Source: Spiroplasma endosymbiont of Atherix ibis (GTDB lineage: Bacteria; Bacillota_I; Bacilli_A; Mycoplasmatales; Mycoplasmataceae). Taken from it: DNA of 64,000 nt. Positions 40,912-52,188 of the stretch are shown here, one piece after another. The first letter of the stretch is position 1. Every line of letters starts with the position of its first letter. Under the pieces are notes generated by a model. That model worked only from the letters and a program-made list of their open reading frames with translations. It was not told where the DNA came from and ran no database searches. The stretch covers positions 558,001 through 622,000 of the forward strand of contig NZ_OZ026474.1 in assembly GCF_964020005.1 (NCBI RefSeq), read 5' to 3'. Both the position numbers and the translations under genes were made by a program.

Positions 40912-43026
40912 AAAAGTTATTTCTCTTTTAGACATGGATGCTTTTTTTGCAGGTTGTCATATAGCAGAAGATTCAACTTTAATAAATGAGAATCTTGTAG
41001 TAGCTTCTCCCAATAGAAGAGCTATAGTTACAACAGCTAGTTATAATGCAAGAAAATTTGGAATTAGAGCAGGCACTTCTGTTTTTAAAGCAAAAGAATT
41101 ATGTCCTAATCTTTATATTGCAAATTCAGATTTTAGTTTATATATAAAGTATTCAGAAAAAGTATTTGATATTATTTATAATAATTTTACAAAAGAATTT
41201 GAAGTAGCTTCAATTGATGAATGCTATATTGATATGACAAAAGTTTGAAAAAAATATGGATCAGTTAAAAAAACTGCAAAAGCATTGATTGATATGATTT
41301 ACAATGAAACAGGTCTTTGAGCTTCAATTGGAATAAGTACAAATAAATTTCTAGCAAAAACTTGTGTAGATTTTAATAAACCAAAAGGTATTTAAATTTT
41401 ATTATAAGAGGAAATTGAAAAAAAACTTTGACCAATGAATATTAAGAAAATGTTTATGATTGGTCCTGCAACTGAAAAAATTTTAAATGAAAATAATATT
41501 TTTAAAATAAGAGAATGAACATGATATTAAAGACGTTGAAAATAATCAAAGACATAATAAGCAATTTAAAAAAATTGCAGAAAATATGGCTAAATTAAAT
41601 ATTGTTAAGACTAACTCTAGACTTGGTTTTGCTTTTAAAACACCTTCATCAGAACTAATAGACTTTATTGAAAAAAAACTTGATTTTAATAAAGATGTTT
41701 TTAAAAAAATGATTCACAAAGATGCATTAGAATATAGACCCAAAGGTTATAATAGAAGTAGTAGATATATTTGCAATAGTTTTAATACAATTATAAATAA
41801 TTCAAGAGACAGATATAACACTTACAGATTATGTTGCTGATTTTAGAGCATCAACACCAACTGCAGCGGGAGAAAAAGCAACTCCAGATACTGAAAATGT
41901 TTTACAAGCTTTAAATAATAAAATTGAAAAGTTACATATAGAAATTAATAACTTATCTTATACATTGAGAAATTTTATTCAAAATAAATTTGTATACTTA
42001 AATAATAATTTTAAAAATATTTCAAATTTATTTACTTCATTAATTAGTAATAAAATAATTATTATGAATAATAATTTTAAAAATAGTATTCAAAACTGAA
42101 AAATAAATTTAAATAATAAATTAAATAAAAATTTAGAGAATTTAAAAAACTATGAAGAGAAAATTAATTTGCAAAATCCATATTTACCTTTGTCTAATGG
42201 CTACTCAATTTTGAAACAGAATAATCAAATAATTAGATCTAAAAAAAATATAATAAAAAATAAATCAATTACAGCTATCTTAAATGATGGAGAAGTTAAA
42301 TTTAAATTAGAAGAGGAAAATTAAAAATATTAATAGAAAAAACTTTAATGACTTATTAAATGAAGTAAAAAATATATCTGATAAATTAAATGATTCAAAT
42401 ACTTCAATGGAAGAATCAATTGAATTATTTAAAAAAGGAACAGAATTAATTAAAGAGGCAAAAGAAAAATTAACAAATCTTGAAGGAGAATTAAAAAAAT
42501 TTTTAGATAATAATGAAACTACAAATTTTTAATATAATAAAAATGTAAAGTTAATAATAATTAAAAAGCACCTTCAACAATAGATTTTTTAATAATTTAA
42601 TCTATTACTTGTAGACTTTTGAATGTATAGAAAAAAAGAAATGATATATATCATGTTCATTTACTGTATTGTTTTTAGGAATATGAATATTTTTTCTAAG
42701 TTTTCTAATAAAAGAACAAAAAAACTCAGAAAAACTGAATACAAGAAAAATAGTAATAAACCTAAATTAATTGGGTTTTTTATTCTCAATATTGTAAAAT
42801 ATAAATGGTAAAATAAATGAAATTATCACAAATAACTAATTTTAAATAACTATATAATATAAAAGATAATGAAAATTTAACAGAATTAGCACAAGATATT
42901 AGAAAATTTTTAAATGACTTTGTAAATAAGAATAACGGTCATATAGGAAGTAATCTTGGAGTAACTGAAAGACCATTAAAAATAATGTGTATGGATTGTA
43001 ATAATATCTTTGAAAAAATAAAATAG
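40901..43026 (+). pseudogene. dinB: DNA polymerase IV (Y family), destroyed by nonsense, frameshift and a 1.16-kb insertion
   Basis: The N-terminus is canonical: 'SLLDMDAFFAGCH' (catalytic Asp11 and Asp13), 'TTASYNARKFGIRAG' and 'ASIDECYIDMT'. The frame then hits TAA at 41394 and 41406, continues to about 41525, shifts, and reads 'RPKGYNRSSRYICNSFN', resembling the little-finger region. At 41810 it runs into a copied xseA-xseB-dxs block. At 42970 the real C-terminus resumes ('RPLKIMCMDCNNIF', matching the 'RPxRxxGxxxxNL' tail of DinB) and ends at TAG 43024. So a translesion polymerase gene was split by the foreign block. Confidence 0.8.
41810..42969 (+). repeat. Degenerate second copy of xseA(3')-xseB-dxs(5') inside dinB
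   Basis: Offset about 5.28 kb from the source 36525-37717. Differences include the 33-base deletion, ATG to ATT at the xseB start, GAA to TAA at dxs codon 14, and scattered substitutions. The left junction shares CAGATATAAC with dinB-side sequence and the right junction shares AACTGAA, so short homologies may have guided the event. Nothing here is expected to be expressed as protein. Confidence 0.9.
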
Positions 43027-43050
43027 TGCATATTGCAATATACACTATTT
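43021..43050. terminator. Hairpin after dinB remnant
   Basis: Stem AAATAGTG / CACTATTT with a further AT-rich paired centre; no long T-run on the plus strand, so termination is uncertain. Confidence 0.45.
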
Positions 43051-43142
43051 GAAAAATATATGTATATTTATTTATTTTAAATACTCTATAATGTTAAAAT
43101 TATTTTATCATTATTAAAATATATATAATTTTAGGAGGTTCT

Positions 43143-43874
43143 ATGTCAGGATTTGCACCAAAGTTTTGCCCTACTCATTTTCAAATACATGTTTGTGAAT
43201 TACAAAATGTATTTGAAAAAAACAAAACAATTGAAGATGATCTTAGTGCTAAAGTTAGAAGACTTCATGGAACTCAAACAGAAGAAGAACTTGCAAAAGA
43301 ACAATCAAAAAGAAAAAATAAAAAAAGTACTTTAGGAGATATTTTATCCAAAGCTAAGAAAAAAATTAAAGCAGAAAAAAAAGCTTTAGCTAAAAATGAT
43401 GTGGAAAATAAAACTCCACCAAGTGAAGAAGAAATAGGAGATAGAATGGCTGCTTTAAGAGCAAAAATGAATCAATCCCCCTCTTCTTCCCCTACTTCTA
43501 ATAATTCACAAATAAGCAATGTTGAAGAAACAGGACTTGAAAACATTATTAAAAACGCAAAAAATCATCAAAAAGATAATCCACAAGAAAATTTTAAAGC
43601 CCCTCAGAGAGCAAAAACTGGTGAAAAGCAAGATAATACTACTTTAAAAGATAATAGACCTTCTAAAGTCTCAAAATAATTAAAATTAAATAATACTAAA
43701 GTTAAAAATATTGTTTTAGAAAAAAAGGAAGTTAATTCAACAAAAAAAGAAGCTTCTGTAAAAATCTTTTCTCAAGAAGAAGCAGAAGAATTAATTCAAA
43801 TTGCTGTAAAAGAAGCTTTAAAACAAGTTGGTATTCTTGAAAAACTAGAATCTAATAATAAGACAAAAAAATAA
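43143..43874 (+). pseudogene. Unknown charged protein with in-frame TAA
   Basis: Begins at ATG 43143 with an optimal AGGAGGT ribosome site and -10 TATAAT near 43090. The first 178 codons encode a Lys/Glu-rich, low-complexity protein ('SKAKKKIKAEKKALAKND', 'NQSPSSSPTSNNSQIS') starting with 'CPTHFQIHVCEL', then TAA 43677. The same frame stays open for another 64 codons to 43874, ending in a helical 'EEAEELIQIAVKEALKQVG'. The open continuation suggests a single nonsense change. Unknown family; disordered with terminal helices. Confidence 0.55.
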
Positions 43875-43966
43875 CTACAAATAGTAGAAATATAACTAAT
43901 CTTAAAAAAGACAGTTCAAATAGTAAAATTAAATCAAAATAGTAATATTAAAAATATTCAAAAATA

Positions 43967-43994
43967 AAAGAGAAAATAGAATTTTCTCTTTTAT
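43967..43994. terminator. Rho-independent terminator
   Basis: Stem AAAAGAGAAAAT / ATTTTCTCTTTT with loop AGA, T-rich tail. Confidence 0.8.
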
Positions 43995-44222
43995 TTTATA
44001 TTTAACTCCCCTATTTTAAAAAATTATTCTTTAATTAATTTAAATTTACAATTTTTATCAAAAATTAATAATAAAACAAATGATATGATATCAAATATAA
44101 TAAATGAAAGATTAATTCCTGTTATTTCTCCTTATTATGTTTTTCTTCATAAAGCAAAAGTTAATATATAAATTAAGATAAATCAAATAATATTTAATAT
44201 TGCAAAAGTTATATACAAAGAT
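43982..44222. repeat. Direct repeat copy 1 (about 240 bp)
   Basis: Nearly identical to 55438-55678: the terminator edge, the leader 'ACTCCCCTATTTTAAAAAATTAT' and the 3' half of a small membrane protein gene. The two copies flank an 11.4-kb block that includes the capsid cassette. Copy 1 is the degenerate one. Confidence 0.8.
44024..44222 (-). pseudogene. Truncated copy of the four-TM membrane protein gene
   Basis: Minus-strand frame homologous to the C-terminal ~65 residues of the gene at 55478, with two consecutive TAA codons after 'ALWRKT' and no 5' half. Shared end 'GINLSFIIFDIISFVLLLIF'. Confidence 0.75.
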
Positions 44223-44263
44223 TGAGATTTGTATTATTTTTTTTTAATTCATATAAAAATTAT

Positions 44264-45184
44264 TTAAAAAAATACATAATTACCATATAAAGTTATATAG
44301 CTACTAAATTTAAATTTAACTTTAATAATTCCAAATAAATTTAAAGTTATAAAATCCATATTTTCTAAAGGAGTTTCACTTGCTCCCCCATTATTATTAT
44401 TTATACTACGAATTAATCAAAAATATGAATTACCTATTCTATTATTTATATAGGCATATTTATTTTTTTGAGATTCATTAATATATTTCAATGAGAAGTA
44501 TATATTCTCATCTATTAATGTTTTATTATATATTTTTAACTCATTTAATAATTTTAATTTCTTAATATAGTAACCCTAACTAAAATTTTTTAATAAATTA
44601 TTAATTTCAAAATTATTTAAATTATTAATCCCCCATGGATGTAAACCTTTATTATCTCTTATTCAAAGATTTTCATTATTTTTATCAAATGTCATATCAA
44701 AATAATATTTAAAATTATTTTCTCTTTTTTATTCTACTGGCAGATAAAGCTTTTTGTAGACTTCAAATAAATTAAATGAAAAGTCTACAAGAGTTTTATA
44801 ATTCTCATCAGTTATTCCGTTCATTGAATAAGAAATCGCGAACTTAAAATCAGTCATTTGATGATTATATGTTAACTCACCTGTACCTATTTTAATACTA
44901 GGTCCAACAAAATCAGCATATCCCATAGCTATTGCAAATTTATAACTATTAGTTTTTTGATATTCAGTTATTTCCCTATTACTTAAAAAAGTATCTAAAA
45001 AATGGTTTTGAATAACTTTATAATTATTTCTAATTTGGCTTCACTTTAAAAAATTAAATTGATCATTTATTAAAAAACTTTTTAGTTCTTCTTTATCTGA
45101 TAAGAGCAACTTTTTAAATTTTCAATCTTGCTTTAAAGTTAAAATATCTTCATCATTTAGACAGAGTTTTAAATTGGTAATCAT
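44264..45184 (-). pseudogene. Unknown surface-type protein pseudogene
   Basis: One minus-strand frame of 307 codons from ATG 45184 to TAA 44264, interrupted by TAA near 44727 and TAG near 44577. No signal peptide at the present start, so the N-terminus is probably lost at the boundary with the IS. Contains 'GPSIKIGTGELTYNHQMTDFKF' and ends in 'FSSYITLYGNYVFF'. Composition resembles the lipoproteins nearby. Function unknown. Confidence 0.5.
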
Positions 45185-45243
45185 TAAATTAAAACCAAAA
45201 CCATTCGTTAAATTTATAATAGCACATAAATTTCAAAGTAACG

Positions 45244-45270
45244 TAAAAAATTACAAAACCAGGTTTTGTT
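45244..45270 (-). terminator. Terminator downstream of transposase
   Basis: Minus-strand stem ACAAAACC / GGTTTTGT (45253-45269) followed on that strand by a T-run (A-run at 45245-45250). Confidence 0.7.
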
Positions 45271-45336
45271 TTTATTTGCAATGGTTTTGAATTTTTTTTC
45301 AATAATTTAATAATTTTTTTGTTTTTTTAAAGTTTT

Positions 45337-46428
45337 TTAATAAATACTACAGCTATTTTCTAGATTCTTATATTGTATATACCATTCATTTCATTCTTCA
45401 ACATCTTTTCAATATTCTTCAACAGACTCATAATCATTATTGTGTATAGTACCTTTTTTCAAATGTGAATGAAAAATTTCAATTATTACATTATCTGCAC
45501 ATGTATATGCGTTTCCTTTTGATATAATTAAATTGGTACTTTTACATTTTTCTATGAAGAGTTTTGAAAAGTATTGAAGTCCGTTATCCGAATGAATTAT
45601 TATTTCATTCGGATTTTTTGTTTTTTTCAATGCATCTTCCAAATTAGAAATTACTAAATTTGTATCTTCTTTCATACTTAATTTATAATCAATAATATTT
45701 AAAGTATAAGCATCTATAATTGTAGATTGGTAAAATTTGTTACCCTTATAAACGTGTACACTGATATCTGTATATCAACATTGATTTTCTGCAGTCCATT
45801 TATTAAATTGACGATTAACATGGTCAATTGATTTAAATCTTGGATTATTTTTAATGCTTGCTCTTCTTTTCATTCTACGTTCTGCTCTTATTGCATATTT
45901 AGATTTTAATTTAGCTATTTTCATAATTCTTTTAACTTTAGTTTCTGATGCTTTTATATTTATTAATATTCATAAATATTTAGCTATTCTTCGATAACCA
46001 AATTGGCATCTTGATCATAAAAATACTTGTTTAACTTTTTCAATAAATTTAATATCTTTTTTAAACTGTTTTGATTTTATAAATTCAAAATTTCTGTACT
46101 TTAATCAAGTTGATCTTTTTACTTCAAGTGCTTCAAGTAATAAATTAATCTTATATTTTTTTCTTCATTTATTAATGATTTCAATTTTTTTTCTTATTTT
46201 TTCTTTACAGAAGCAAGAGACTTTTTTCATAAATTCACACTTATTTTTTCAAAATTCAAGTAAATCTTCTTCACTTCCTGGTGGTCTTCCAACTTTAGTA
46301 TTTAATTTTCCAAATTTATAACTTCTTATTCAAGATTTAATAGTATTTCTATTAATTCCAAATTTTAAAGCTATTGTACTAACTTTTTAATTTTCTTTTA
46401 AACATATACCATAGACATTGCAATAACT
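45337..46428 (-). pseudogene. IS3-like transposase, long single frame with N-terminal TAA
   Basis: A minus-strand frame of 363 codons with fused OrfA-like helix-turn-helix ('STIALKFGINRNTIKSWIRSY', 'KVGRPPGSEED') and rve integrase domain: 'CWYTDISVHVYK' (Asp), 'IIIHSDNGLQYFS' (Asp), 'ADNVIIEIFHSHLKKG' (Glu). It is open from 46386 to 45337 through many TGA codons. A TAA at 46387-46389 and the absence of a good start codon suggest a lost N-terminus, though an internal start could still give a large protein. Different from the IS at 19154. Terminal repeats were not identified. Confidence 0.75.
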
Positions 46429-46432
46429 TTAT

Positions 46433-46460
46433 ATCAAAAAAGACCCACTAAAGTGGGTTA
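46433..46460 (-). terminator. Terminator ending the capsid cassette
   Basis: Stem ACCCACT / AGTGGGT (46443-46458) with minus-strand T-run at 46435-46440, five bases after the last gene of the cassette. Confidence 0.8.
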
Positions 46461-46464
46461 TCTT

Positions 46465-46896
46465 TTAAAATTTTTTAGCTAATTTTAAGTTTTTATCACG
46501 TTCTTGTGCATGATAAAGCTCAACTTGTAGATTAACTAATTCTTTTTTGATATCTTTAGCATTACGTGTTGTGTTAATAATTTCTGGATTAATAATACCA
46601 TTTGCTTCAGCAATTTTTGATGTATCAATAGAATTAACTTCTGATTGATATCTTCTTCTTAAACCTGCATCACGTATATTTGCAAAATAACCTAATATAG
46701 CTATTGTTAAAAATATTGCAATTAATAAGCCGATTCCTGTTGCTCCAACGATTACAAATAATGGGATTGACTTAATTTTAGATTCAAAAAAGAATGCAAT
46801 TCCAGTAAATAAAAGTAACGCTACAACAAAACCTATTAAAATTATTGTTAAATTTCTAACAATTCTTTTTGGATTTTTTATTAAATATTTAAACAT
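46465..46896 (-). CDS. Cassette membrane protein, last gene (143 residues)
   Basis: ATG 46896 behind AGAAAGGAAAAA. Two strong transmembrane segments (residues 15-38 and 45-70, 'LFVIVGATGIGLLIAIFLTIAIL') then a helical cytoplasmic or lumenal tail ('ELVNLQVELYHAQERDKNLKLA'). Last gene before the terminator. In a virus-like element it could be a virion membrane protein or holin-like lysis protein; no family is recognised. Confidence 0.65.
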   Translation of the reverse strand: MFKYLIKNPKRIVRNLTIILIGFVVALLLFTGIAFFFESKIKSIPLFVIVGATGIGLLIAIFLTIAILGYFANIRDAGLRRRYQSEVNSIDTSKIAEANGIINPEIINTTRNAKDIKKELVNLQVELYHAQERDKNLKLAKKF

Positions 46897-46927
46897 TTTT
46901 TAATTTTTCCTTTCTGGGTCAAAAATA

Positions 46928-47467
46928 CTATTCAGTATTTTGCCCTATAACTTCTGCTAATAATTTTTCTCTTTCTAATTTTTTATAAGACTTATATTTC
47001 ATTTCTGTATTTATTAAATAATAAAATAATATTAATAAAATAATTGGCAATATTTTTAAAATACTGTCAATTGCAATTCTTACTTTTTTCATTGGAAAAA
47101 ATGTAGGTACTTTGTGAATTAATCAACTTGAACTACCAGGAACTATTGTAAGCATAATTGCTCCTGCTCAATTAGATTGTCAAGATACATTTTCCATTCC
47201 TAATTTCATAAATGTAAGTAAATTAGGTAATTCTATAAATTGTGGTAAAGCACTTCATAATGAAGTTAATATAAAAAATACTAATGCATCTATAGAGTAA
47301 ATCATTTTTCCTTGATTATATCTAATTTTTTCACTTTCTTTTAAAAATGATAAATCATATCTTTCTCTATCTTTATAATAATCTTTTGCTCCTTTATTTC
47401 ATAATTTCGCAAGTGGTAATCCAAAATATCATCTAAATTCTGGTTTTTCTATTTTATTCATTGCCAT
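46928..47467 (-). CDS. Cassette membrane protein (179 residues)
   Basis: ATG 47467 overlaps the end of the upstream gene by 14 bases. N-terminal ~50 residues basic and aromatic, then hydrophobic segments at ~55-80, ~95-112 and ~140-160 ('SILKILPIILLILFYYLI'). Clean frame with several TGA. Unknown function. Confidence 0.65.
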
Positions 47468-49019
47468 TATCCTCTCAATATTTATCTTTTGGATCTAATC
47501 CTAATTTTTTCATTCGATAATCTTCTTTAGCTTTTAAAGTTTCAACAACTGGTTTAATTTGCTTTAAATTTTGTTCAATAGGCTGAATATCTTTTTTCTT
47601 AACAAATTCATTTAATTCTCTTTTTTTTCTTTGAATTTCTTTAGATTCTTGTTGCATTTTTTCTCAATGAGGTACTGTAAAATTTATTTTTTGCAATTGA
47701 CTTTCTTTTTTATCTCAATATTTAATTTTTATAACATCAGGAAGATATTTATTTGTTCGTTCTCCATTCGCAATGTTTGTTTCTTGTCAACTCATCTCAT
47801 TTACTAAAAATTGTCCTTTGATATGTTGATAAAAAATTCATACCGTTTCTATAGTCATAGGACGAACGCTTGAAAAGAATAAATTTTTGCTTGTCAAAAG
47901 AGAAGAGGATGGAATATTCATACTATTAAATTTTAAATAGTATTCATTACTATCTTTTATAAAAAAAACTCCAACAATTTGTTCAGGATTTAATTTTCCT
48001 AAAACTTCATATATTTTATCTTCTTGAACATCAATTTCTTTTATAACTAATTGATCAATAATATTTAATTTTTTTTCATCAATTTTATTAATACTTAATT
48101 TAATTTTTTCTATTAAACTCTCTTCAAGTTTTTTAATAGTATTTTCTATTCCTCAAGCTCAAATTCTTCCCATGGCATTAATTTTGTCTGTTTCACTAGT
48201 ATTTTGATAAACAGTAGCATTTATCATTTCTCCAATTGTCTCATTTAAATTTATAACTGCTCTTTTTTTACCCTCTGTTGTATCTACAATAGTGTTATTA
48301 GGTCTAAAAGATTGAATTAATACTTCGTCAAAATAACCTAATTTTTCAATCTCTCCTGTTACATTACCATCTTCATCAGTTTGTTGTTGTAATAAAATCT
48401 GATTTTCAATATTTTGTTTGTTATTAATTTGTTTTTGTAATTTTTCAACTTCAATAGTTGTGTAATTATGTTCATTTTGAATTGAATTATCTAATTCTGC
48501 TAAAAAATTATTTATTTCTTTTTTATTGTAAAATTGCTCTGGATCTAATAAGAAAGGAATATCATTTTCATTACAATACATTAAATATAACTTTTCAATG
48601 TTTGCTAAGGTTCAACTTCTTCATGCTGAACTACCAACTAATGATTCCATTGAACTATAGGTTGGTGCTTGTAAACTATCACTTCTACCATTATTATAAC
48701 TAGTTTGTGACGTACGTGTATTTTGATAAACAATTAAATCATTCATTCTTAAATAATCTATAGCTTTATAAGTAAATTTTTTTAATTCTTCTTGTGTATT
48801 AACATGTAAGTCTGAAGTAGAAAATAATCGCTCTAAAATGTTTCCGACTCTGTTATTTGCAAGTTCTTGTGCAGCAAATGCATTTTTTTCAAAAAAATCC
48901 TTTGCATCTTTATAACCAAGTTTTTTTTGATAATTTGTTAGTGTATCAAATTTATTAGCTATTGAAGGTCAATTCTTTAAATAATCATCATATGATGTAC
49001 AATCTCATAATTTAAACAT
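47454..49019 (-). CDS. Large unknown cassette protein (521 residues), possible virion structural protein
   Basis: Start ATG 49019 overlaps the previous stop by one base (TAATG), typical of tightly packed phage genes. Soluble, Gln/Asn-rich with coiled-coil stretches ('EVEKLQKQINNKQNIENQIL') and a Trp-containing centre ('INAMGRIWAWGIENTIKKLEES'). The Thr/Asn/Ser-rich 'QNTRTSQTSYNNGRSDSL' segment and the size suggest a structural or portal-like protein, but no motif confirms it. Confidence 0.6.
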
Positions 49020-50647
49020 TAAGCAATCACCCTCACTTTTCTAACTTTTTTCATAACGTTTTTTCTAACAGTATTATTAAATAATGCCTTTTGACTTGTC
49101 TGATGGTTTATTATTAAATCTGCTAAATTTGATGAAAATATATTTAAACCAGTTATTTTTTTAAAAGGAAATTGTGCCATTCTTTTTAAATTTGAACTAT
49201 ATAAATTTCTTAATTTTGTTTTTGAATAATTTTTTAAATTTGAAACAAAATTTGTTTCAACTAAATTTCTAATAACCTCAATTTTCTTTAAAGTTCTGTT
49301 AAAGTTTTTGTAAATTTTACTCAATGTTGGAGATAGTAACATAAGCACTTTCATATCTGCTTGTTTATATTCTCTACCAAGTTCTCAATTTTCTTTATAA
49401 AATAAATTTTGATCTTTTGCTAAAGCAAATTTTTCAATTGTAGTTATATCTGTAAAAACTATTACTTTTGAATAGTTACTAATTCTTCCTGGTGTTTTTT
49501 TTCAAACATAGGGTTTCTTATAAATTTCACAATATCCTTGTCCTGATATGCCACTAGGTGTAAATCTAAAACCTAATAGAAATGATTCAGCTTGACATGG
49601 TATCAAATTATACTTTTTAAGTAAATTTGAGCTTGCTTTATTTAATTTTGCAATATAAACATTTACTTTACTTGTAATTTTACTAATACTTTTCTTAATA
49701 GAATCTAAAATCTCATTTATAGTTTTTTGAATAATCTTAAATGGATTTCATTTATCAACTATTTTTTTAGCACTTTTTTTAAACTGTTTAAATTGTTCAA
49801 TTAAAGTTCTTTGAAATTTAGATCTAAGTCTTAACATGCTAAATTCAATTAATGTTGAAGAACCTAAATTTGTCTTAGATAAGGTTTCTATTATTACACT
49901 AGCTTTTAAATCATCTGCTTTAAAAAATTCATTTATAGAGTAACCAGATTTTTGTTTAAAATAGTTATTATATTTAGATATATTTATATTTTTAACACTT
50001 TTAACTAATTCAGGACTTATTTTATATAAAGTCCTTTGAATTTCTATAAATTTTTTAATTTCTTCTGAAGTAAAAGATTTTATAGATTTTTTCATTTCAG
50101 ATGTAGAAACTATTGCAATTGAATGTAATATTTCTACGTCAGTTACTGTTTTTCCAAAAGTTAAAACTGTTTTATCATCTAAAATTATTTTTTTAAATGC
50201 TAATGCTGTTTTAATCTCATAAAAATTTTTAACCTGACTTTGAATTTTAAATGATTTTAAAAGGTTGTTTTCATTTAAAACCTTAAGCAACTTATCGTAT
50301 TTAAAAGCTCTTCCTAATTGACCAAAACCTGTAATTGAAAAAAGTAAATTCATTAATGTATTTTTAGTAGATAAATTACCATTAATAGAATCAAAAGTTT
50401 CAGTAATTGCAAAATTAATAGAAGTTTGAATTAATGAACTTGTTAAAGCTATACCAACTGAAGTAAAACCCAAACCTTCAACTATTGCAGTACCAATTCC
50501 AGCTGTTAATGATCCTGCAAGAACGGCTAAAACTTGAATTCCAAATACTTTTAATAATTCTAATCAAAAACTAGAATTATTAGGTTCTCTGTAAGTTATT
50601 TTCTTTTTATAAGTAACAACTTGATTAGGTTGAATTTTTCTTGGCAT
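49019..50647 (-). CDS. Large unknown cassette protein with hydrophobic N-terminus (542 residues)
   Basis: ATG 50647, two bases after the capsid gene's stop. Residues ~25-80 form two hydrophobic, Gly/Ala-rich helices ('FGIQVLAVLAGSLTAGIGTAI', 'VGIALTSSLIQTSINFAI'); the remaining 460 residues are basic (predicted very high pI) and helical. Such a membrane-active head plus basic body could be an ejection or penetration protein of a virus, or a membrane-anchored secreted factor. No family recognised. Confidence 0.6.
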
Positions 50648-50649
50648 TA

Positions 50650-51504
50650 TTAATTTTCAATATTGGGATTTGTAGGTTGAGTGGGGGTATCAGCATTTTT
50701 AAATCCTAAAATTTTATCTGCTTGAATAATTTCACCATTGTATCATTTGTTAATTACAGTAAATATTTGTCCATAGTATGGTCCTTGTGTATATTCTCCT
50801 GATTGTAGTGGAGTTTCAACATATGATGCTCAAACATATGCACTAGGTAATAATGCTACAATGTCATATCCATAATCATCAACATCACATTCAACACAAT
50901 TATATTTATTTAATATTGTATTAATAATTATTGATGTATTTTCTAAACTTTGAGTTAATTGATTTAATTTTGAATTAGCTATTAAAGTAGCTATTTTTGG
51001 TGAAATCAATAATAAACCATCACTAATTAATCATTTATCTTTTTTAGCTTGTTTTTCAATCTTTTTAAATACTTCAATAAAATTATCTTTAGTAACTTCT
51101 TGAAAAGGAATAGTTTCTTTTACTCCATTATAAATTGTTTTTAAAGCATGATCGTCATACGCTTTTGCTTCTTGTCTTTCAATAACCATCATTTTATTTG
51201 CAGCTCAATTAGGACCTGGAATATTTACTGCAGCTATTTTTGTATAAGATGTAAAGTTTTCACTTAATTTCATTTCAACTATTTTTTCATGAGAGTTATT
51301 TTCAACAAATCCAGTTTCTTGACTTCAATCATTTTGTGTTACAGCTTCAGTCATAACTGGAATTTTAACAATAGAGTTCATTTGAGCCCCTTCTTGTCTT
51401 AATTCATTTGGAAATAAAACTGCTAGTTTTGATAATCCTAAAAAGTTATCAAATCTTCAATTTTCACTTCAATATGTTTTTAATTGATCAGTTGTATATG
51501 CCAT
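50650..51504 (-). CDS. Probable major capsid protein (HK97-type)
   Basis: 284 residues, Met 51504. N-terminus 'YTTDQLKTYWSENWRFDNFLGLSKL', a Gly-containing segment followed by 'NSIVKIPVMTEAVTQNDWSQE', then alternating E/K residues and 'NKMMVIERQEAKAYDDHALKTI', ending with a beta-rich C-terminus 'INKWYNGEIIQADKILGF'. Order and flavour match HK97-fold coat proteins (N-arm, E-loop with 'tVkIP', long spine helix, P- and A-domain strands). A short, acidic scaffold-like gene directly precedes it, as in many tailed phages. The assignment is by pattern only; alternatives are an encapsulin-like or unrelated shell protein. Confidence 0.5.
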
Positions 51505-51506
51505 AA

Positions 51507-51815
51507 TTAATTACCTACTTTCTTCATTAGAGCTGGATTAAACCCTGGATTTGAAACAACACTATCTTCATATTCTTTCGGTTTTGATTCAATATTTGGA
51601 AGTGGTTCTGAAATATTTAAGGATTTTAGAACTTGTTCAGTAGCTTGTTTTACTATTTCTTCAGAATTTATTTTTTCTGGTTCTGGAACTATAGATGCTT
51701 TTTGCTCAAGTTCTGCTTTTGTATCAGGAAATTCTATTTCTTCAAATTCAAAAGATCCATCTTCATTTTTAATTTCATTACCATTTTCATCAATTTTAAT
51801 AATTTTTCTTTTCAT
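51507..51815 (-). CDS. Scaffold-like acidic protein (102 residues)
   Basis: ATG 51815 behind AGAAAGAAGAAAA. Extremely Glu-rich, apparently disordered protein with a helical middle ('EEIVKQATEQVLKSLNI') and a conserved-looking C-terminus 'NPGFNPALMKKVG'. Its stop is 2 bases before the capsid start. Small acidic proteins upstream of the coat gene often act as scaffold or capsid decoration; inference from position. Confidence 0.55.
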   Translation of the reverse strand: MKRKIIKIDENGNEIKNEDGSFEFEEIEFPDTKAELEQKASIVPEPEKINSEEIVKQATEQVLKSLNISEPLPNIESKPKEYEDSVVSNPGFNPALMKKVGN

Positions 51816-51864
51816 GTAATTTTCTTCTTTCTAAAACTTATGTACTTATACATAGCAACTTTTT

Positions 51865-52188
51865 TTAATTTGTCAATACCCCCAGACGATTATGTTCAAT
51901 TACTTTTTCAATTATAGGAAGAGAACTTTTTGCACCTGGAAATCAACGAGCAAAAAAATACCCCTTTAATAAAACAACATCATTTTCTTTGTATTTTTGT
52001 AGTTGTTTAATCATAGAAAGGTTTCTTTCATATACAAAAATTATGCAGTTACTTCATTTTATTCTTAATTCTAGTATTTCTTCTTCTATTCCATCATGTA
52101 ATTCAGTTTTAAAATCAATATATGATATTCTTCCAGTAACTTCAATAATTGCTTTAAGTTCATGCTTACTTATTTTTTTTAATGCCAT
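51865..52188 (-). CDS. Unknown 107-residue protein, possibly OB-fold
   Basis: ATG 52188 overlaps the nuclease gene by 23 bases. The alternation of strands ('AIIEVTGRISYIDFK', 'EILELRIKWSNCIIFVYER', 'ENDVVLLKGYFFARWF') resembles an OB-fold such as a short single-strand-binding protein. No conserved motif proves this. Confidence 0.45.

Noticed and set aside
42623-42811. 62-codon frame in the duplicated intergenic region
   Set aside because: Interrupted by TAA in the source copy (37281-37564), no homologue recognised, overlaps a terminator.
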